Assembly: GCF_042186555.1 (NCBI RefSeq)
Contig: NC_133324.1
Location: forward strand, 195,567,640 to 195,631,639
Direction of reading: 5' to 3'
DNA length: 64,000 bases
Source: Aquarana catesbeiana
Taxonomy: Eukaryota; Chordata; Amphibia; Anura; Ranidae
Position 1 is the first letter of the stretch. Each line of letters begins with the position of its first letter. Positions 1 to 11,010 of this stretch are shown piece after piece. The notes beneath the pieces are model-generated. The model made no database searches. It saw only the letters and a list, made by a program, of their open reading frames with translations, and was not told the origin of the DNA. Position numbers and translations under genes: made by a program.

Positions 1-113
1 TATTAATTATCAATATTTTTTGATGCACATTTCTGATTTTCTTACAGGGATTTAGATTATGTATTTTTTACACAGATTATGTTCATTATGAGCGCACGTT
101 TGTTTTCTCTTTT

Positions 114-365
114 ATGGATCAAGGCCTGTCTGGTGCCCCAGCCACCTTCCAAAGGCTAATGGAGAAGACCGTGGGTGACATGAAACTGATCGAGGTGTTG
201 GTATACTTAGACGACATCTTGGTTTTCAGCAAGACCCTGGAAGAGCACGTAGAGTTTCTGCAGAAGGTCCTTAAGAGACTCCATGGTGAGGGGGTTGAGG
301 CTGTCTCTGGAAAAGTGCCAGTTTTATCAACCCTCGGTCAACTACCTTGGTCACATTGTGTCTGC
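114..365 (+). pseudogene. Gypsy reverse transcriptase fragment
   Basis: The frame reads GLSGAPATFQRLME and then VYLDDILVFSKTLEEH. These are the fingers/palm phrase and the catalytic YLDD box of Ty3/gypsy reverse transcriptase, which copies element RNA into DNA. Only the last part of the domain is present. The usual FNRMPF-type residues before GLSGAP are lost, and the frame breaks after about 365, although related residues continue in other frames to about 540. Non-functional. Confidence 0.85.
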
Positions 366-555
366 TGATGAAGTAGCCACTGACCTCCTGGCCGAGGCCT
401 ACCAACGTGACTGAGCTTAGGTCATTTCTGGGATTCTGCTCTTATTACAGAAGATTTGTCAAGGGATTCGCTAAGACGCTGACCCTGATCTGGCGAAGCC
501 TGTCAGACCAGCTGGAGGGCCCAGAAAACCCAGAGAGTTAATTCAGGAACAATTG

Positions 556-775
556 ACTCTGAAGTGTGAAGAGGTTTTAGGCAGCTGAAGTGAAGCCTAA
601 CAACCGCTCCAGTCGTGGCCTATGAAGATCCAACCAAGCCATACGAGCTACACTTTGACGCCAGTCGAGATGGGTTAGGTGGGGTGCTATATCAAGAGCA
701 TGACTGCCATCTACGGCCTGTTGCCTACATGAGTCGGAACTTGGCCCCCGCCGAGAAGAACTCTGAAGGCAGAGA
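556..775 (+). pseudogene. Gypsy RNase H fragment
   Basis: One frame gives DPTKPYELHFDASRDGLGGV followed by RPVAYMSRNLAPAEKN, the N-terminal half of a retroelement RNase H. The first catalytic aspartate is in HFDAS. RNase H removes the RNA strand of the replication hybrid. The domain stops abruptly where an antisense LTR fragment starts at about 763-775. The rest of RNase H is missing. Confidence 0.8.
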
Positions 776-887
776 TCAAGTGAGCTGGACGACTTGATGG
801 GTAACTGTGGAGAGAAATGGGAACTGGCAATTAGCTGACAGCTGAGCGGCCAGCTCAGAGAAGGAAGGGCTGAGCCCAGCCTTGACA
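763..887 (-). mobile_element. Antisense fragment of the same LTR family as 2449-2856
   Basis: The reverse complement of 790-884 closely matches 2455-2540, sharing GGCTGGGCTCAG, CTTCTCTGAGCTGG and AATTGCCAG in order. It starts with a TGTCA-type end near 884 and is cut off about 120 bp in. It interrupts the gypsy RNase H. I interpret it as an inserted, truncated LTR. Confidence 0.6.
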
Positions 888-899
888 CCTACATGACAA

Positions 900-1400
900 C
901 CATGGCCACCTAGGGACCAAAAGGACTTTTCTCCTGGTGAGGGACCGGTTCTACTGGCCCTGCATGCAGGCTGAAGTTAAGGACTATTGCCACTCCTGCA
1001 TCAGATGTATCCACAGATGTATCCAAAGGAAGACTTTGCCTCACGAGCTGCCCCAATGGACCATCTTCAGAGTCAAGGACCCATGGAGCTGGTGTGCATT
1101 GACATTCTGTGCTTGGAGCCTGATCTGAGTGAGCAGGGAAATATCCTGGTATTGACTGACCATTGCACTCTGTATGCCCAGGCGTTTTCCACGAGGGACC
1201 AACAAGCATCCATGGTGGCCAAGATCTTCGCAGAGAAATTCTTTGTGCACTATGGTCTGTCCCAAGCATCCACTCTGATCAAGGGAGAGATTTCAAGAGT
1301 AGTCTCATCAAGAGACTTTCAGACCTGTTGGGCATCAGGAAGTCTAAAACCACCCCTTATCATCCTCAAGGGGATCCTCAAACAGAGAGATTAAACTGAA
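900..1400 (+). pseudogene. Gypsy integrase fragment
   Basis: Across two frames the sequence shows a zinc-binding remnant (YCHSCIRC), then MELVCIDIL with the first catalytic Asp, ILVLTDHCTLYAQAF, then IHSDQGRDFKS with the second Asp, and finally TTPYHPQGDPQTERLN, which carries the catalytic Glu. Order and spacing fit a retroviral-type DD35E integrase. A frameshift near 1270 separates the core halves. Downstream text (HAYNSTANDATGYSPY, then DLQPDDKVLLRN) continues the usual C-terminal region to about 1800. Confidence 0.85.
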
Positions 1401-2448
1401 CCCTCCTGGATATACTTGGAACTCTAAGTTCAGAACAAAAGCAGCACTGGAGCAAGCATATAGTGGCTATTGTGCATGCTTATAACAGCACCGCCAATGA
1501 TGCCACAGGTTACTCTCCCTATAGTTTGATGTTCGGACCGTAGGCCTGGCTGCCAGTAAACTTGGACTTCAGCACATCCCTCGACCATACCTTAGCAACT
1601 TTCCACAGAGGGTATGTGAATCGCCTGCAGAGACGTCTGAAAACCACCTTTGATAAGGCTCAAGCTGCCTCATATGCCTGAGGACAGAGAAACATAATAA
1701 ACTTTGACCTTAGGGTACGAGTGCAGGACCTACAGCCGGATGACAAGGTACTGCTGAGAAACCTGGGTGTCCCTGGAAAGCACAAGTTGACTAACCTATG
1801 TCGTTTGCAAGCATCTGCCCAGACACCCAGTATACCAAATCCGGCCAGAGGGATGCACAGGCCTGCTGAAGACTTAGCATCACAATCATCTGTTGCCTCT
1901 GTCAGAAGCAGTTCATGTGCCACCACAGCCAGATTTACAGTCCACACCCATGGCCTCTGAAAGATCCCAGCCAGTGACTAGATCTCACTCTGTACCCCTT
2001 GCTGAAGATGAAAACAGCGAGGATGAAGAGAAAGATTGTCTGTGGCCATCTCAAATGCCAGGGCCTGCCACCCACCCCCACCCCCTTTCTTCTCCTCCCA
2101 AGGTGACTGAGGTGACTCTCAGGCCAGAGGATCCTGAGTTTGTACCTCAAAGTCCACCTTTTGAAGAGTTGGAAGACCCTCAATCTTCCCTGCTGACAAG
2201 AGACCCCTAAAACTTTCCATCCCTCATTGAGGAAGCTGAAGCTGATATGCAGGAAGAAGAAGAGACCAGTGTGCTTGTAACCCCAGAACCTAAAGAACAG
2301 CCAGAGCGAAGGGTTATTCAACCGCCCAAAAGACTAACATATGATACTTTGGGTGAAAGCTCTGCGGAGGTCGTTCTCATTGCAAAAAGGACTCTTGAAG
2401 AAACTGACCCTTCCACCGCAGATTTGGTGGTGGACAATCCCAACTCAC
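1400..2448 (+). pseudogene. Gypsy pol C-terminal region
   Basis: This stretch contains the post-integrase region: VLLRNLGVPGKHKL (normally VLVRN-GxxGKHKL), followed by about 200 residues rich in Pro, Glu and Ser and ending near PPKRLTYDTLGESSAE. Several stops and frame changes occur. No separate domain is recognised in the acidic tail. It ends where a solo LTR begins at 2449. Confidence 0.65.
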
Positions 2449-2856
2449 TGTCAGGGCTGGGCTCAGTCCTTCCTTCTCTGAGCTGGCCACTTAGCTGTCG
2501 GATAATTGCCAGCTCCTATCTCTCCACAGTTACTCAGCTGTTGATGATATCCTGCTCGTCAGTCCTGCCTACTTAAGCCGTCCAGTCCAGAGGATCTCTG
2601 CCTTCGCCTTGGTCAACATCACAGAAACAATCTCCTGTGATCCTGTTCAAGACTTGCTTTGCTGACATCCCTTCTGGCTCCAGATCCTGCTTGCTGCTCC
2701 ACTACATTGATCCCTGACTTCTGGCTTGGCTGACTATCCATTCCGGTTATTGAACTTTGGCTATGTTTTGACTACGTTTGTTCTTTTTACTTTTATTATT
2801 AAACAAGTGTGATTTAACTGTACTTCTGTCTCGACCTGATTTCTTGGTTTCTGACA
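2449..2856 (+). mobile_element. Solo LTR inserted in the gypsy element
   Basis: A 408-bp unit begins TGTCAG and ends CTGACA, a perfect 6-bp inverted terminus of the TG...CA type. Near its 3' part it has TATTATTAAACAAG, a plausible ATTAAA polyadenylation signal. The flanks CTCAC and CTCAG agree at 4 of 5 positions, as expected for an aged 5-bp target-site duplication. No purine tract precedes it, so it is better read as a solo LTR of another element than as the host element's own LTR. Confidence 0.65.
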
Positions 2857-3063
2857 CTCAGCCCCTGGCACATCTAGCTGGGCCATTCCAGTTAACCTCC
2901 CCTCCTATGCTAATTGGTGGGATGTTCCTCTGCCAGGGTTTTATGCAGATGTAAATTGTATGGTTTCCTGTGCACACTAACCTGTTTTTTTTTCTGTGTG
3001 TATATCAAAAGCATGTAATAGGTCATAGACTCTTTACCTCCTTTAGCGGACCAAAGGTTCTTT

Positions 3064-3510
3064 GGTGGGGGGAGTGTGTAGCGGGGGCTACTCTATCACC
3101 CATGGTCCCGCACCTCCTGCCATTCCTGCCAGCGACCGCCGGACTGAATAGACACTGACACAGGCACTCACTGAGGGAGAGCACGCCTGTCAGTCCCTGT
3201 GGGGGATTTCTCCCCCTCCCTCTCCTCTTCCTGTGTCCCTATTGGCAGGGAGAGGGAGCCAATCAAGCAGCAGCAGAGGACCACGGCCCACAATGTAGCC
3301 CCATTGATTCTACAGGGGGTGGAACTACCAAGCCCAGCCTGCTTTGCAAGAAGGGGGGGGCTAACTAAAGACTTAAGCTTGTTGGGTTGAGAAGAGATCA
3401 CCATGAGGCGAGGTGAACGGAGGTTTGAGGAGAGACTACAGGCACCCGCTGAAGAACCATGCAAAGAAGGTTCCAGAGACCATCCAGAGACGGTTGAAGA
3501 TGGATGTACC
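3064..3510 (+). mobile_element. Candidate polypurine tract and 3' LTR of the gypsy element
   Basis: GGTGGGGGGAG at 3064-3074 is directly followed by TGTGTAGCGGGGGCTAC. This is the arrangement of polypurine tract and LTR start expected at the 3' end of a Ty3/gypsy internal region. The following 430 bp has no coding signal and runs up to the tandem array. I cannot define the LTR's right end because no 5' LTR is available for comparison. Confidence 0.4.
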
Positions 3511-3515
3511 TTCTG

Positions 3516-5170
3516 TACCACCTAATATCTCTATTTTTTATGGAATATCTCTGAAATTATGTGAGATCTAAAGTTAAAACCACTTGATCTTACCGGATCT
3601 AACGAATATCTATTAGCCTGAATGATTTTTGGTCAGAAAATGGCATGTGGGGGGGCCAACCTATCCTTATGTACCACCTAATATCACCTAATATCTCTAT
3701 TATTATGTGGAATATCTCTGAAATTATGTGAGATCTAACATTAAAACCACTTGATCTTACTGGATCTAATGAATATCTATGAGCCTGAATGATTTTTGGC
3801 CAGAAAATTTGATAAGGGGGGGCTAACCCGTCTATATGTACCACCTAATATCTCTATTTTGATGTGGAATATCTCTGAAATGATGTGAGATCTAACGTTA
3901 AAAACACTTGATCTTACCGGATCTAACGAATATCTATTAGCCTGAATGATTTTTGGCCCGAAAATTTGATAAGGGGGGGCCAGCCCCCCTCATTAATCAC
4001 TTAATAAGTCTCTAATTATGTGAGATCTAACGTTAAAAACCCTTGATCTTACCGGATCTAACGGAAATCTATTAGCCTGAATGATTTTTGGCCCGAAAAT
4101 TTGATAAGGGGGGGCCAGCCCGTCCATATGTACCACCTAATATCTCTATTTTGATGTGGAATATCTCTGAAATGATGTGAGATCTAACGTTAAAACCACT
4201 TGATCTTACCCGATCTAACGAATATCTATTAGCCTGAATGATTTTTGGTCCGAAAATTTGATAAGGGGGGGGCCAGCCCGTCCATATGTACCACCTAATA
4301 TCTCTATTATGATGTGGAATATCTCTGAAATGATGTGAGATCTAACGTTAAAACCACTTGATCTTACCGGATCTAACGAATATCTATTAGCCTGAATGAT
4401 TTTTGGCCCGAAAATTTGATAAGGGGGGGCTAACCCGTCCATATCTACCACCGAATATCTCTATTTTGATGTGGAATATCTCTGAAATTATGTAAAATCT
4501 AACATTAAAACCACTTGATCTTACCGGATCTAACGAATATCTATTATCCTGAATGATTTTTGGCCCAAAAATTTGATAAGGGGGGGCCAGCCCCCCCTCA
4601 TTAATCACTTAATAAGTCTCTAATTATGTGAGATCTAACGTTAAAACCACTTGATCTTACCGGATCTAATGAATATCTATTAGCCTGAATGATTTTTGGC
4701 CCGAAAATTTGATAAGGGGGGGCTAACCCGTCCATATCTACCACCGAATATCTCTATTTTGATGTGGAATATCTCTGAAATGATGTGAGATCCAACGTTA
4801 AAACCACTTGATCTTACCGGATCTAACAAATATCTATTAGCCTGAATGATTTTTGGCCCAAAAATTTGATAAGGGGGGGGGCAGCCCCCTCATTAATCAC
4901 TTAATAAGTCTCTAATTATGTGAGATCTAACGTTAAAACCACTTGATCTTACCGGATCTAACAAATTGCTTCCGAAATAGCTAACTGTTTGGTCCATTTT
5001 TTGATAAGGGGGGGCTGATGACGGGTTAGCCCCCCCAGCAAATAACTGTTAATATCGCTTCTTCTGTGTGAGATCTAACGCAAACAACGGTTGATCTAAC
5101 CTGATCTAACAAAGATCTAACAAACTGCATAAGATTTTTTCAAAAATTTTGATATGAGGGGACTAACCCG
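3516..5170. repeat. Higher-order tandem array (about 157-bp and 135-bp units)
   Basis: A block containing TACCACCTAATATCTC, TGTGAGATCTAACG, CTTGATCTTACCGGATC and GATAAGGGGGGGC recurs. Anchors at 3516, 3672, 3839, 4131, 4289, 4446 and 4739 give steps of 156, 167, 292, 158, 157 and 293 bp. The ~292-bp steps contain a second unit type with CATTAATCACTTAATAAG. Long (A) and short (B) units therefore combine in a higher-order pattern. The last units (5040-5170) are strongly diverged. Short open frames here are repeat artefacts. Confidence 0.9.
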
Positions 5171-5275
5171 GCAGAGGTCATGTTCCCTATATTTAGTGAT
5201 CACACCACATTAGCTTCCTCTGCTGAGATGTAGGAGGTAAAATGCTTCATATTGACATTGTTATTGTTTTGACAG

Positions 5276-5412
5276 CAAATTGAACGGCAGTTGAAATGTC
5301 TGGCTTTCCAAAATCCTGGACCACAGGTTGCTGATTTTAATCCTGAAACTCGAAAACAAAAGAAAAAAGCTTACATGTCCCAGATGACTGGGTACTACTC
5401 AGCAACCAACAA
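5276..5412 (+). CDS. arl14epl: arl14epl penultimate coding exon
   Basis: The exon encodes QIERQLKCLAFQNPGPQV and then ADFNPETRKQKKKAYMSQ, ending in YYSATN. This is the signature N-terminal half of the ARL14EP/ARF7EP_C family, whose founder ARL14EP is an effector of the small GTPase ARL14 linking vesicles to actin-based transport. An AG acceptor ends at 5275 after a T-rich stretch, and the donor is GTAAGG at 5413. The 137-nt exon leaves two bases for the next one. Joining to 11125 gives an uninterrupted frame. The upstream coding exon, expected to supply a few dozen residues, was not found between 1 and 5275. The paralogue ARL14EP is nearly as similar; the commd10 neighbour decides for arl14epl. 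Confidence 0.92.
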
Positions 5413-5585
5413 GTAAGGACATTTACTGTCTATGACATGACCATCTGTGCCATACTGGAGTATTGTTCATTAGGATCAACTAACACACCAAGAAAAGGAT
5501 GCTTATTACCAAGTGACAGTTTTTTTCAGTTAAGTCTAATGGAATTTGAACATTACAGTCATATGGTGCAATGCAACTTTAATGT

Positions 5586-5976
5586 ATAACTAAAGGCAAA
5601 ACTTTGTTGTTTTGTTTTGGAGAGAGTGGAGAGGGATTAGAACCCCTGTCGTTTTTTTTCTGTCTGTGTCCCTGTTAGGGAGATTCAACCTCTCAATTTG
5701 TGAAAGTAAAAGAAAATCCCACATTTTAGGTTGTCCCCAGAAAAGTAATAGAGGAGAAATCTTCCAATGGGGACACTAATTCTAGTGACCTGGGGGTCCC
5801 CAAGGAATTCCCTTAATTTGCAGGGATTTCCTCTCACTTCCTGTTTGGCTATGGGACAGCAAGTGAAGAGAAACATTCCCAATAGGACAAAGATGGAGAA
5901 AAAAAAAATCTGACAGGGGTTAAAATCCTCTCTTACTCTATCCAACATGAAAAAAATGTTTGCCTATAGTTCTACT
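5586..5976. mobile_element. MITE with long imperfect terminal inverted repeats
   Basis: The left side reads CTAAAGGCAAAACTTTG ... GAGGGATTAGAACCCCTGTC. The reverse complement of the right side reads CTATAGGCAAACATTTT ... GAGGATTTTAACCCCTGTC. The two arms are about 70 bp long. There is no coding capacity. It directly abuts the TTAA of the next element. Confidence 0.6.
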
Positions 5977-6972
5977 TTAACCATTTCAGCCCCGGAAGGA
6001 TTTATCCCCTTCCTGACCAGGCCATTTTTTACGATACGGCACTGCGTTACTTTAACTGACAATTACGCGGTCGTGTGACACTGTACCCAAATAACATTTA
6101 TGTCCTTATTTCCCCACAAATAGAGCTTTCTTTTAGTGGTATTTGATCACCCCTGCGGTTTTTATTTATTTATTTTTTAAACGAAAAAAGACCGACAATT
6201 TTGAAAAAAAAAAAGCAATATTTTTTACTTTCTACTATAAAACATACCCAATAAAAAAAATGTTTAAATTGAATTTCTTCATAAATTTAGGCCAATATGT
6301 ATTCTGCTACATATTTTTGGTAAAAAAAAAAACAATAAGTGTATATTGATTGGTTTGCGCAAAAGTTATAGCGGCTACAAAATAGGGGAAAGATTTATGG
6401 CATTTTTATTATTATTTTTTTTTTTTTTTTACTAGTAATGGCGGTGATCAGTGATTTTTAGTGGGACTGCGACATTGCGGCAGACAGATCGGACACCTAG
6501 CTGACATTTTTGACACTTTTTTGGAAACCACTGACATTATTACAGTGATCAGTGCTAAAAATATGCACTGACCTTGTACTAATGACACTGGCAGGCAAGG
6601 GGTTAAAATCAGGGGCGATCAAAGGGTTAAATGTGTTCCCTCAGTGTGTTTCTACCTGTGTGGGGGGATGGGCTGCTTGGGACAACACACAGATTCGTCT
6701 TTCTGCATAGCAGGAAGACAAGATCCTGTGTCATTCCCTGTCAGAACGGAGATGTGCCTTGCTTACTTTGGCAGATCCCCGTTCTGTCTCTGTGGGGAAG
6801 GATCATGGGTGGCCCGCGGTCGGCTCCCCCGCTGGCCAATCGGCGCGTGCCCCCGGAGACATGTGTGCACCCACAGAACCTCATGCACGAACCAATGCAC
6901 TCCTACGCCAATTTGCGCAGCCGAGCCAACTTGCCGCAGTATAACTGCGTCGACTAGTCGGCAAGAGGTTAA
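5977..6972. mobile_element. piggyBac-type MITE (996 bp, TTAA-bounded)
   Basis: The element lies between TTAA at 5977 and TTAA at 6969, the target site of piggyBac transposases. Its left end (TTAACCATTTCAGCCCCGG) matches the reverse complement of the right end of the 5.9-kb piggyBac element at 53279-59200. Its right end, reverse complemented (TTAACCTCTTGCCGAC), matches that element's left end. It has lost the transposase and is an internal-deletion derivative in opposite orientation. The many A/T runs carry no real gene. Confidence 0.8.
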
Positions 6973-6984
6973 TGAAAAATTGTG

Positions 6985-7345
6985 GACAGGCAGGATTTTT
7001 AATGCAGAAGAGGCATACCATTGCCACTTTAAACAATTTGCTAGCAGGCTTCAGCATTTCTTGAAGCTTGTTGAAAGCCTGCTGAAGCCTGCTAGCAGCT
7101 TGCATGAAGTGGCAATCAACCCTCCCATTAAGATCTGTGTTCAACATCTACAAATTGGAGTTGAATGGTCCTTTCAAAGCTTCAACAAAGCTTGCTGAAA
7201 GCTCTGCGAATGCTTTGTCAAAGCTTGCTGTTCACACTGCTCTTATACAAGCTTAAGCCTGTGTGAAACAGGCCTTAATGCTTCAAAGTGTCTCCAAAGT
7301 CTCCATAGAAGTTTATCACAACGCTTGCTAACAGCACCTGCAGCA
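6985..7345. repeat. Short-period imperfect repeat rich in AGCTTGCTGAAGC
   Basis: Variants of AAGCTTGTTGAAAGCCTGCTG recur every 10-25 bp, several of them palindromic around AAGCTT. The segment probably belongs to a frog interspersed repeat. The superfamily is not identified. Confidence 0.5.
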
Positions 7346-7529
7346 TTGCTTTGTTTTGGAGGTATTGGACGTATGAGATATCACAGGATGCACTGGGAAA
7401 TCAACAAGCGAACCAGAACATCATCAGCAGTCACTTCTGGTTCATGTGTATATATTGTCTGTTGTCTGTATTGTGTGTGTATATAGAGTGTCTGGTGCAG
7501 ATGTCACATCTGGTGTGCAGCGTGGAGCA

Positions 7530-8100
7530 GCAGGAAGGTAAGCGGGGTCCAGAGTGGAGCAACTAGCAGACGACACACGTGGTGCACAATGTGGGAACGA
7601 TATAGCGGAAGATGAGTGGGGAGTGGAGAGATAGGTCTGAGCAGCAGAGGATCAGCAGAGCTTGGGGACCAGAGCAGGAGAAAATAGCAGATGTCACACG
7701 TGGTGAGCAATATAGCAGGAGGTAAGCAGGGAATGGAGAGAGAAATAAATGAGTGGCAGAGAATCAGCAGAGCTGTGGGACCAGAGCAGGAGAAACTAGC
7801 AGATGTCACATGCTGCCATATAACATGAGGTGAGCAGGGACTAGAAAAAGAGGAGGATCAGCAGAGCTGGGGGTTACTACTAAATGGGGGGATTAGCAGA
7901 GCTGGGGTTACTACTGAGAGGGGGATCTGCTGAACAAGGGTACTAATGAGCTGGGGATCTGTTGAGTGGGGGTACTAATGATATGGGGATCTGCTGAACA
8001 AGGGTACTAATGAGCTGGGGATCTGTTGAGTGGGGGTACTAATGATATGGGGATCTGCTGAACAAGGGTACTAATTAGCTGGGAGTATTACTGAGCCGGG
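7530..8100. repeat. Two adjacent tandem arrays (about 120-bp and about 60-bp units)
   Basis: From 7530 to 7810 a ~120-bp unit containing AGCAGATGTCACACGTGGTG and GGACCAGAGCAGGAGAAA is present about 2.5 times. From 7920 to 8090 a unit with GGGGATCTGCTGAACAAGGG and TACTAATGAGCTGGGG repeats three times. No gene is supported here. Confidence 0.75.
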
Positions 8101-8349
8101 GTTCTACTGAGCCCCTTTAAAACAAATAGAAAATCAACACACACAAGGGCATTTAAAGCTTTAAAAAAGCACCGCAGAAACATCAAAAAAGCATGTTGAA
8201 GAGGTATGCGCTTTAATGTGTGTTAAAGTCAATGCGTGTGTAAATGAGTCCTTAAGATGTGCATTCATAAAAAAATTCACAGAGCCATACGTCCTGAGAA
8301 ACTGCATGTGCATTTGTTCTGTACAAATGCAGGCACAATGTTACTAGGT

Positions 8350-8552
8350 TATTTTTTCTCCAGGTCAGATGTTATCCCATTCATAGATATGGCATGAATC
8401 ATGAAAATAATACTTATGGTCACTAGATGGCGTCATGACAGTCATAGTAAATCAATATTTATTTCTTATGCTCATCAGCCTTATAATGCCTATAATGTGT
8501 TTTTTTCCTGATTCATGCTTTTCTTATGAATGAAGAACATCTAGCCTGGAGA
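8350..8552. mobile_element. MITE, same family as 18241-18442
   Basis: The copy is bounded by TTTCTCCAGGTC and its inverted counterpart near CTAGCCTGGAGAAA. It also shares internal blocks with the later copy: CACTAGATGG, GACAGTCATAG, ATCAG and TCCTGATTCATGC. About 200 bp, non-coding. Confidence 0.6.
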
Positions 8553-9533
8553 AAAAAAAAAAGAACCTGGTAACATTGGATTTTGCTGGTATTCACACAA
8601 AACACATTTCACAGGGCCGATAGCTCTGCAGATTTTTTTTTTCTTTAAGAAAATCCATTTCCAACAAACCTTGCAAATATTGGCAGTTATAAATATGAAA
8701 TATAAATATAATTCATACATAATTGCCAAACCTCCAGCATGATATGTTGCAATCTTATTGCACAAATTACTAAATTAGTGTGTGGCTAGTTCCACAATGT
8801 GCTAAGAGCTAGTTAACGGCTAAGTTCAACTTTGTGTATAAAATAATAAATGCGTATATTTTTTCAGATAAAAAATATGTGCATTTTTTCTTCTCTCAGG
8901 TTTCTGCAGAGCATTGCACCAGAAATCAGTGGATAAAGGCTGCCTTGTCAGGCTCTTGCAGACACTGCCTACAATTCAGGAGGAAGTGTCAATGGACTAC
9001 AAGGGCGCTGATTAGTGCTCTCATAATCCGCTGAGAATTACAAGCTGTCTGCCGCGGTGGAAGATAGGACTTGTAGTTATATAACTCACACTGCTGTGAA
9101 TGAATGATGCGGCTGTGTGGGCGGAGTTATTAGGTATTAAAGTTTGTAAATGTTAAGGCATAGAAACACTTTTCCCCATTTATTTGTGAATAACTTGTTC
9201 TCTGTTTTTGTACAATCCTGCATCCTTTCCCTAGATGATCTAACATATCATCATGACAGCCAGCTGGTGGATCAGTCAATGCTTCAGTATCCACTGCAGA
9301 TTACAGTTGTTCTAATGTACTCTCATTCTTCTTCTTTTAATAGTACAAATGACAGACAGCAGGGAGTGTGCAAAGGGTGGTAACCAGGAGCAACCAATCA
9401 ACAAATTACCAAAAATTACTAATTTGCTGGTTACTGGAGTCTAGTGATTCCTGATTGCTATGGGATACTGCACTTTACATATCCTCTTTGTATTGGTTTA
9501 ATACTTCGGTCCCAGTGATACGCTGGAGTTGAT

Positions 9534-9763
9534 TTACAAAAGGCAAAAGGGTTTTCACTTTGCGAGGGAATTTGCTTAGTAAATAGGGTGAGGCTGTACT
9601 GATTTCCATCATCCAATCATGTGCAAGCAAACATTCAGCTTTTTTTTTATTTTCCTTGCACATTCGGATATTCTTTGCAGAGTGAAATTTCACCACATTG
9701 AATACAAAGTGCAACATCCCTTAAAAAGTGAACGGTCTATTTGCCTTTAGTAAATCAACTCCA
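9534..9763. mobile_element. MITE with GGAGTTGATTTAC terminal repeats
   Basis: The left end TGGAGTTGATTTAC-AAAGGCAAA is complementary to the right end TTTGCCTTTAGTAAATCAAC (plus TCCA). The element is 230 bp and non-coding. The internal CAATCATGTGCAAG block is shared with the sequence in the arl14epl 3' UTR near 11720. Confidence 0.7.
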
Positions 9764-9859
9764 CTGAATTTTAGTACAGTATTCTTAAACCCCTACATAC
9801 AAACTGGTTTATGTAAAATTGAGTAAATTAAAGTATATGCGAAACCATACCTTTCCCAT

Positions 9860-10330
9860 CCTGCCAGGCTGCATGCTCAGATAAGGGTCTGGTATGGATT
9901 TTGGGGGGACCCCACACCATTTAAATTCTGGTGTGGGGCTCCCCTTAAAATCCATACCAGACCCGAAGGGCCTAGTATGGATTGGAGGGGGCCCCCACTC
10001 CGGTTTTCTTTTTCACTTTTTTCTATCGCCGACAATTTTTTGTTAATTTCATTCAGCTGTCAGTGGGGAAGCCCGTTGACAGCAGAGGACTCATCCGTTG
10101 TTAAGGATGCAGCAGACGGCTTCCCAGCCTGCTCCTTAACACCCAGCTATTCACTGTGTCCTGATTGGGCAAAGCTTTGTCAAATCAGGGCTTAGAATGC
10201 ACTGTGCAGCATGCAGTGCATTATGAGGCGCTCCCCCCCGAGCACCCCCGTAAATTCAGGTGTTCACCCAAGGGGCGAACAGGCGATGTTCGGGCCAAGC
10301 TTTTTCTCGGCTTGAACTGTTCGCCCAACT
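9860..10330. repeat. Interspersed repeat, same family as 61040-61900
   Basis: Shared blocks include CTGCCAGGCTGCATGCTC, GACAGCAGAGGACTCATCC-type text and GGCTTCCCAGCCTGCTCC. The 61-kb copy carries these reverse-complemented or reordered. There is also a short inverted pair GGTCTGGTATGGATTTTG / AAAATCCATACCAGACC (9889-9963). No transposase. Superfamily unknown. Confidence 0.5.
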
Positions 10331-10460
10331 CTACTACATAGTACAGTTAAATGACAAATATTGCCAGTATTTACAGAAGTACCTCTCTTCTCCTAGTCTA
10401 TGCTAGCAGACCACAGGTAAGGGGTGACACTTCAAAAGGTCCGCTTCTGATATATATATA

Positions 10461-10924
10461 CAGTGGAACCTTAGTTTACGAGTAATGCGGTTAACAAGCG
10501 TTTTGAAAGACGAGCAACTTTTTTTTTAAAATTTTGACTCGGATTGCGAGTGTTTGCAAAACGAGCAAAATTCAAGCTAATGGGCGATGCGGTACCGCAT
10601 TTGGCCAGAGGTGTGGGGGCGCCAGGGACACTCGGAACGGTTCGGAGCCGTTTGGAGCCGTTCGGAAATTACTCGGAAATACTCAGTTCCCGAGTGTTTC
10701 CGAGGCTTTCCGAATTCAGCCGAGCTGTCCCAGAGTATTTCCAAGGCTCTCCGCCCCCCCCCGCCTCTGGCCACATGCGGTATTGCATGTAATAGAAGTC
10801 AATGCGGAACGAATTATCTTCGTTTTCATTGACTTCTATGGGGAATTTCGCTTTGATATATGAGTGTTTTGGATCACAAGTATTCTCCTGGAACAGATTA
10901 TGCTTGTAATCCAAGGTTCCACTG
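10461..10924. mobile_element. Tc1/mariner-type MITE (464 bp)
   Basis: The ends are CAGTGGAACCTTAGTTTACG and, reverse complemented, CAGTGGAACCTTGGATTAC, each flanked by TA. This is the usual organisation of a non-autonomous mariner-like element. The central GC-rich part (10600-10780) includes CGGAACGGTTCGGAGCC repeats and has no coding support. Confidence 0.75.
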
Positions 10925-11010
10925 TATATATGTCTCTATATAGATAAATATAGATATCTATCTATATACAGTATATACAGTATCTCTCTCTCTCTCTATA
11001 TATATATAAA
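10925..11010. repeat. TATA/CTCT microsatellite
   Basis: Runs of TATA, ATAGATAT and CTCTCTCTCT follow the MITE. Simple sequence. Confidence 0.85.

Larger units (their letters stand above)
1..3510 (+). mobile_element. Decayed Ty3/gypsy LTR retrotransposon (5' truncated or entering from outside the window)
   Basis: Pieces of a Ty3/gypsy pol gene occur in the normal order on the + strand: reverse transcriptase, RNase H, integrase zinc-binding and core regions, then a long proline- and acid-rich C-terminal tail with the phrase PPKRLTYDTLGE, which I associate with this class of element. Reading frames are broken by stops, frameshifts and at least one insertion, so nothing is expressible. The 5' half (gag, protease and 5' LTR) is absent or lies to the left. 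A purine tract near 3064 probably marks the 3' end of the internal region. Superfamily is confident; the clade is not determined. Confidence 0.85.

Noticed and set aside
1..5275. Upstream arl14epl exon
   Set aside because: No sequence resembling the N-terminal residues with a donor in the right phase was seen. The region is retroelement and satellite.
7504..7809. 101-codon minus-strand hydrophobic frame
   Set aside because: It derives from a 120-bp tandem repeat.
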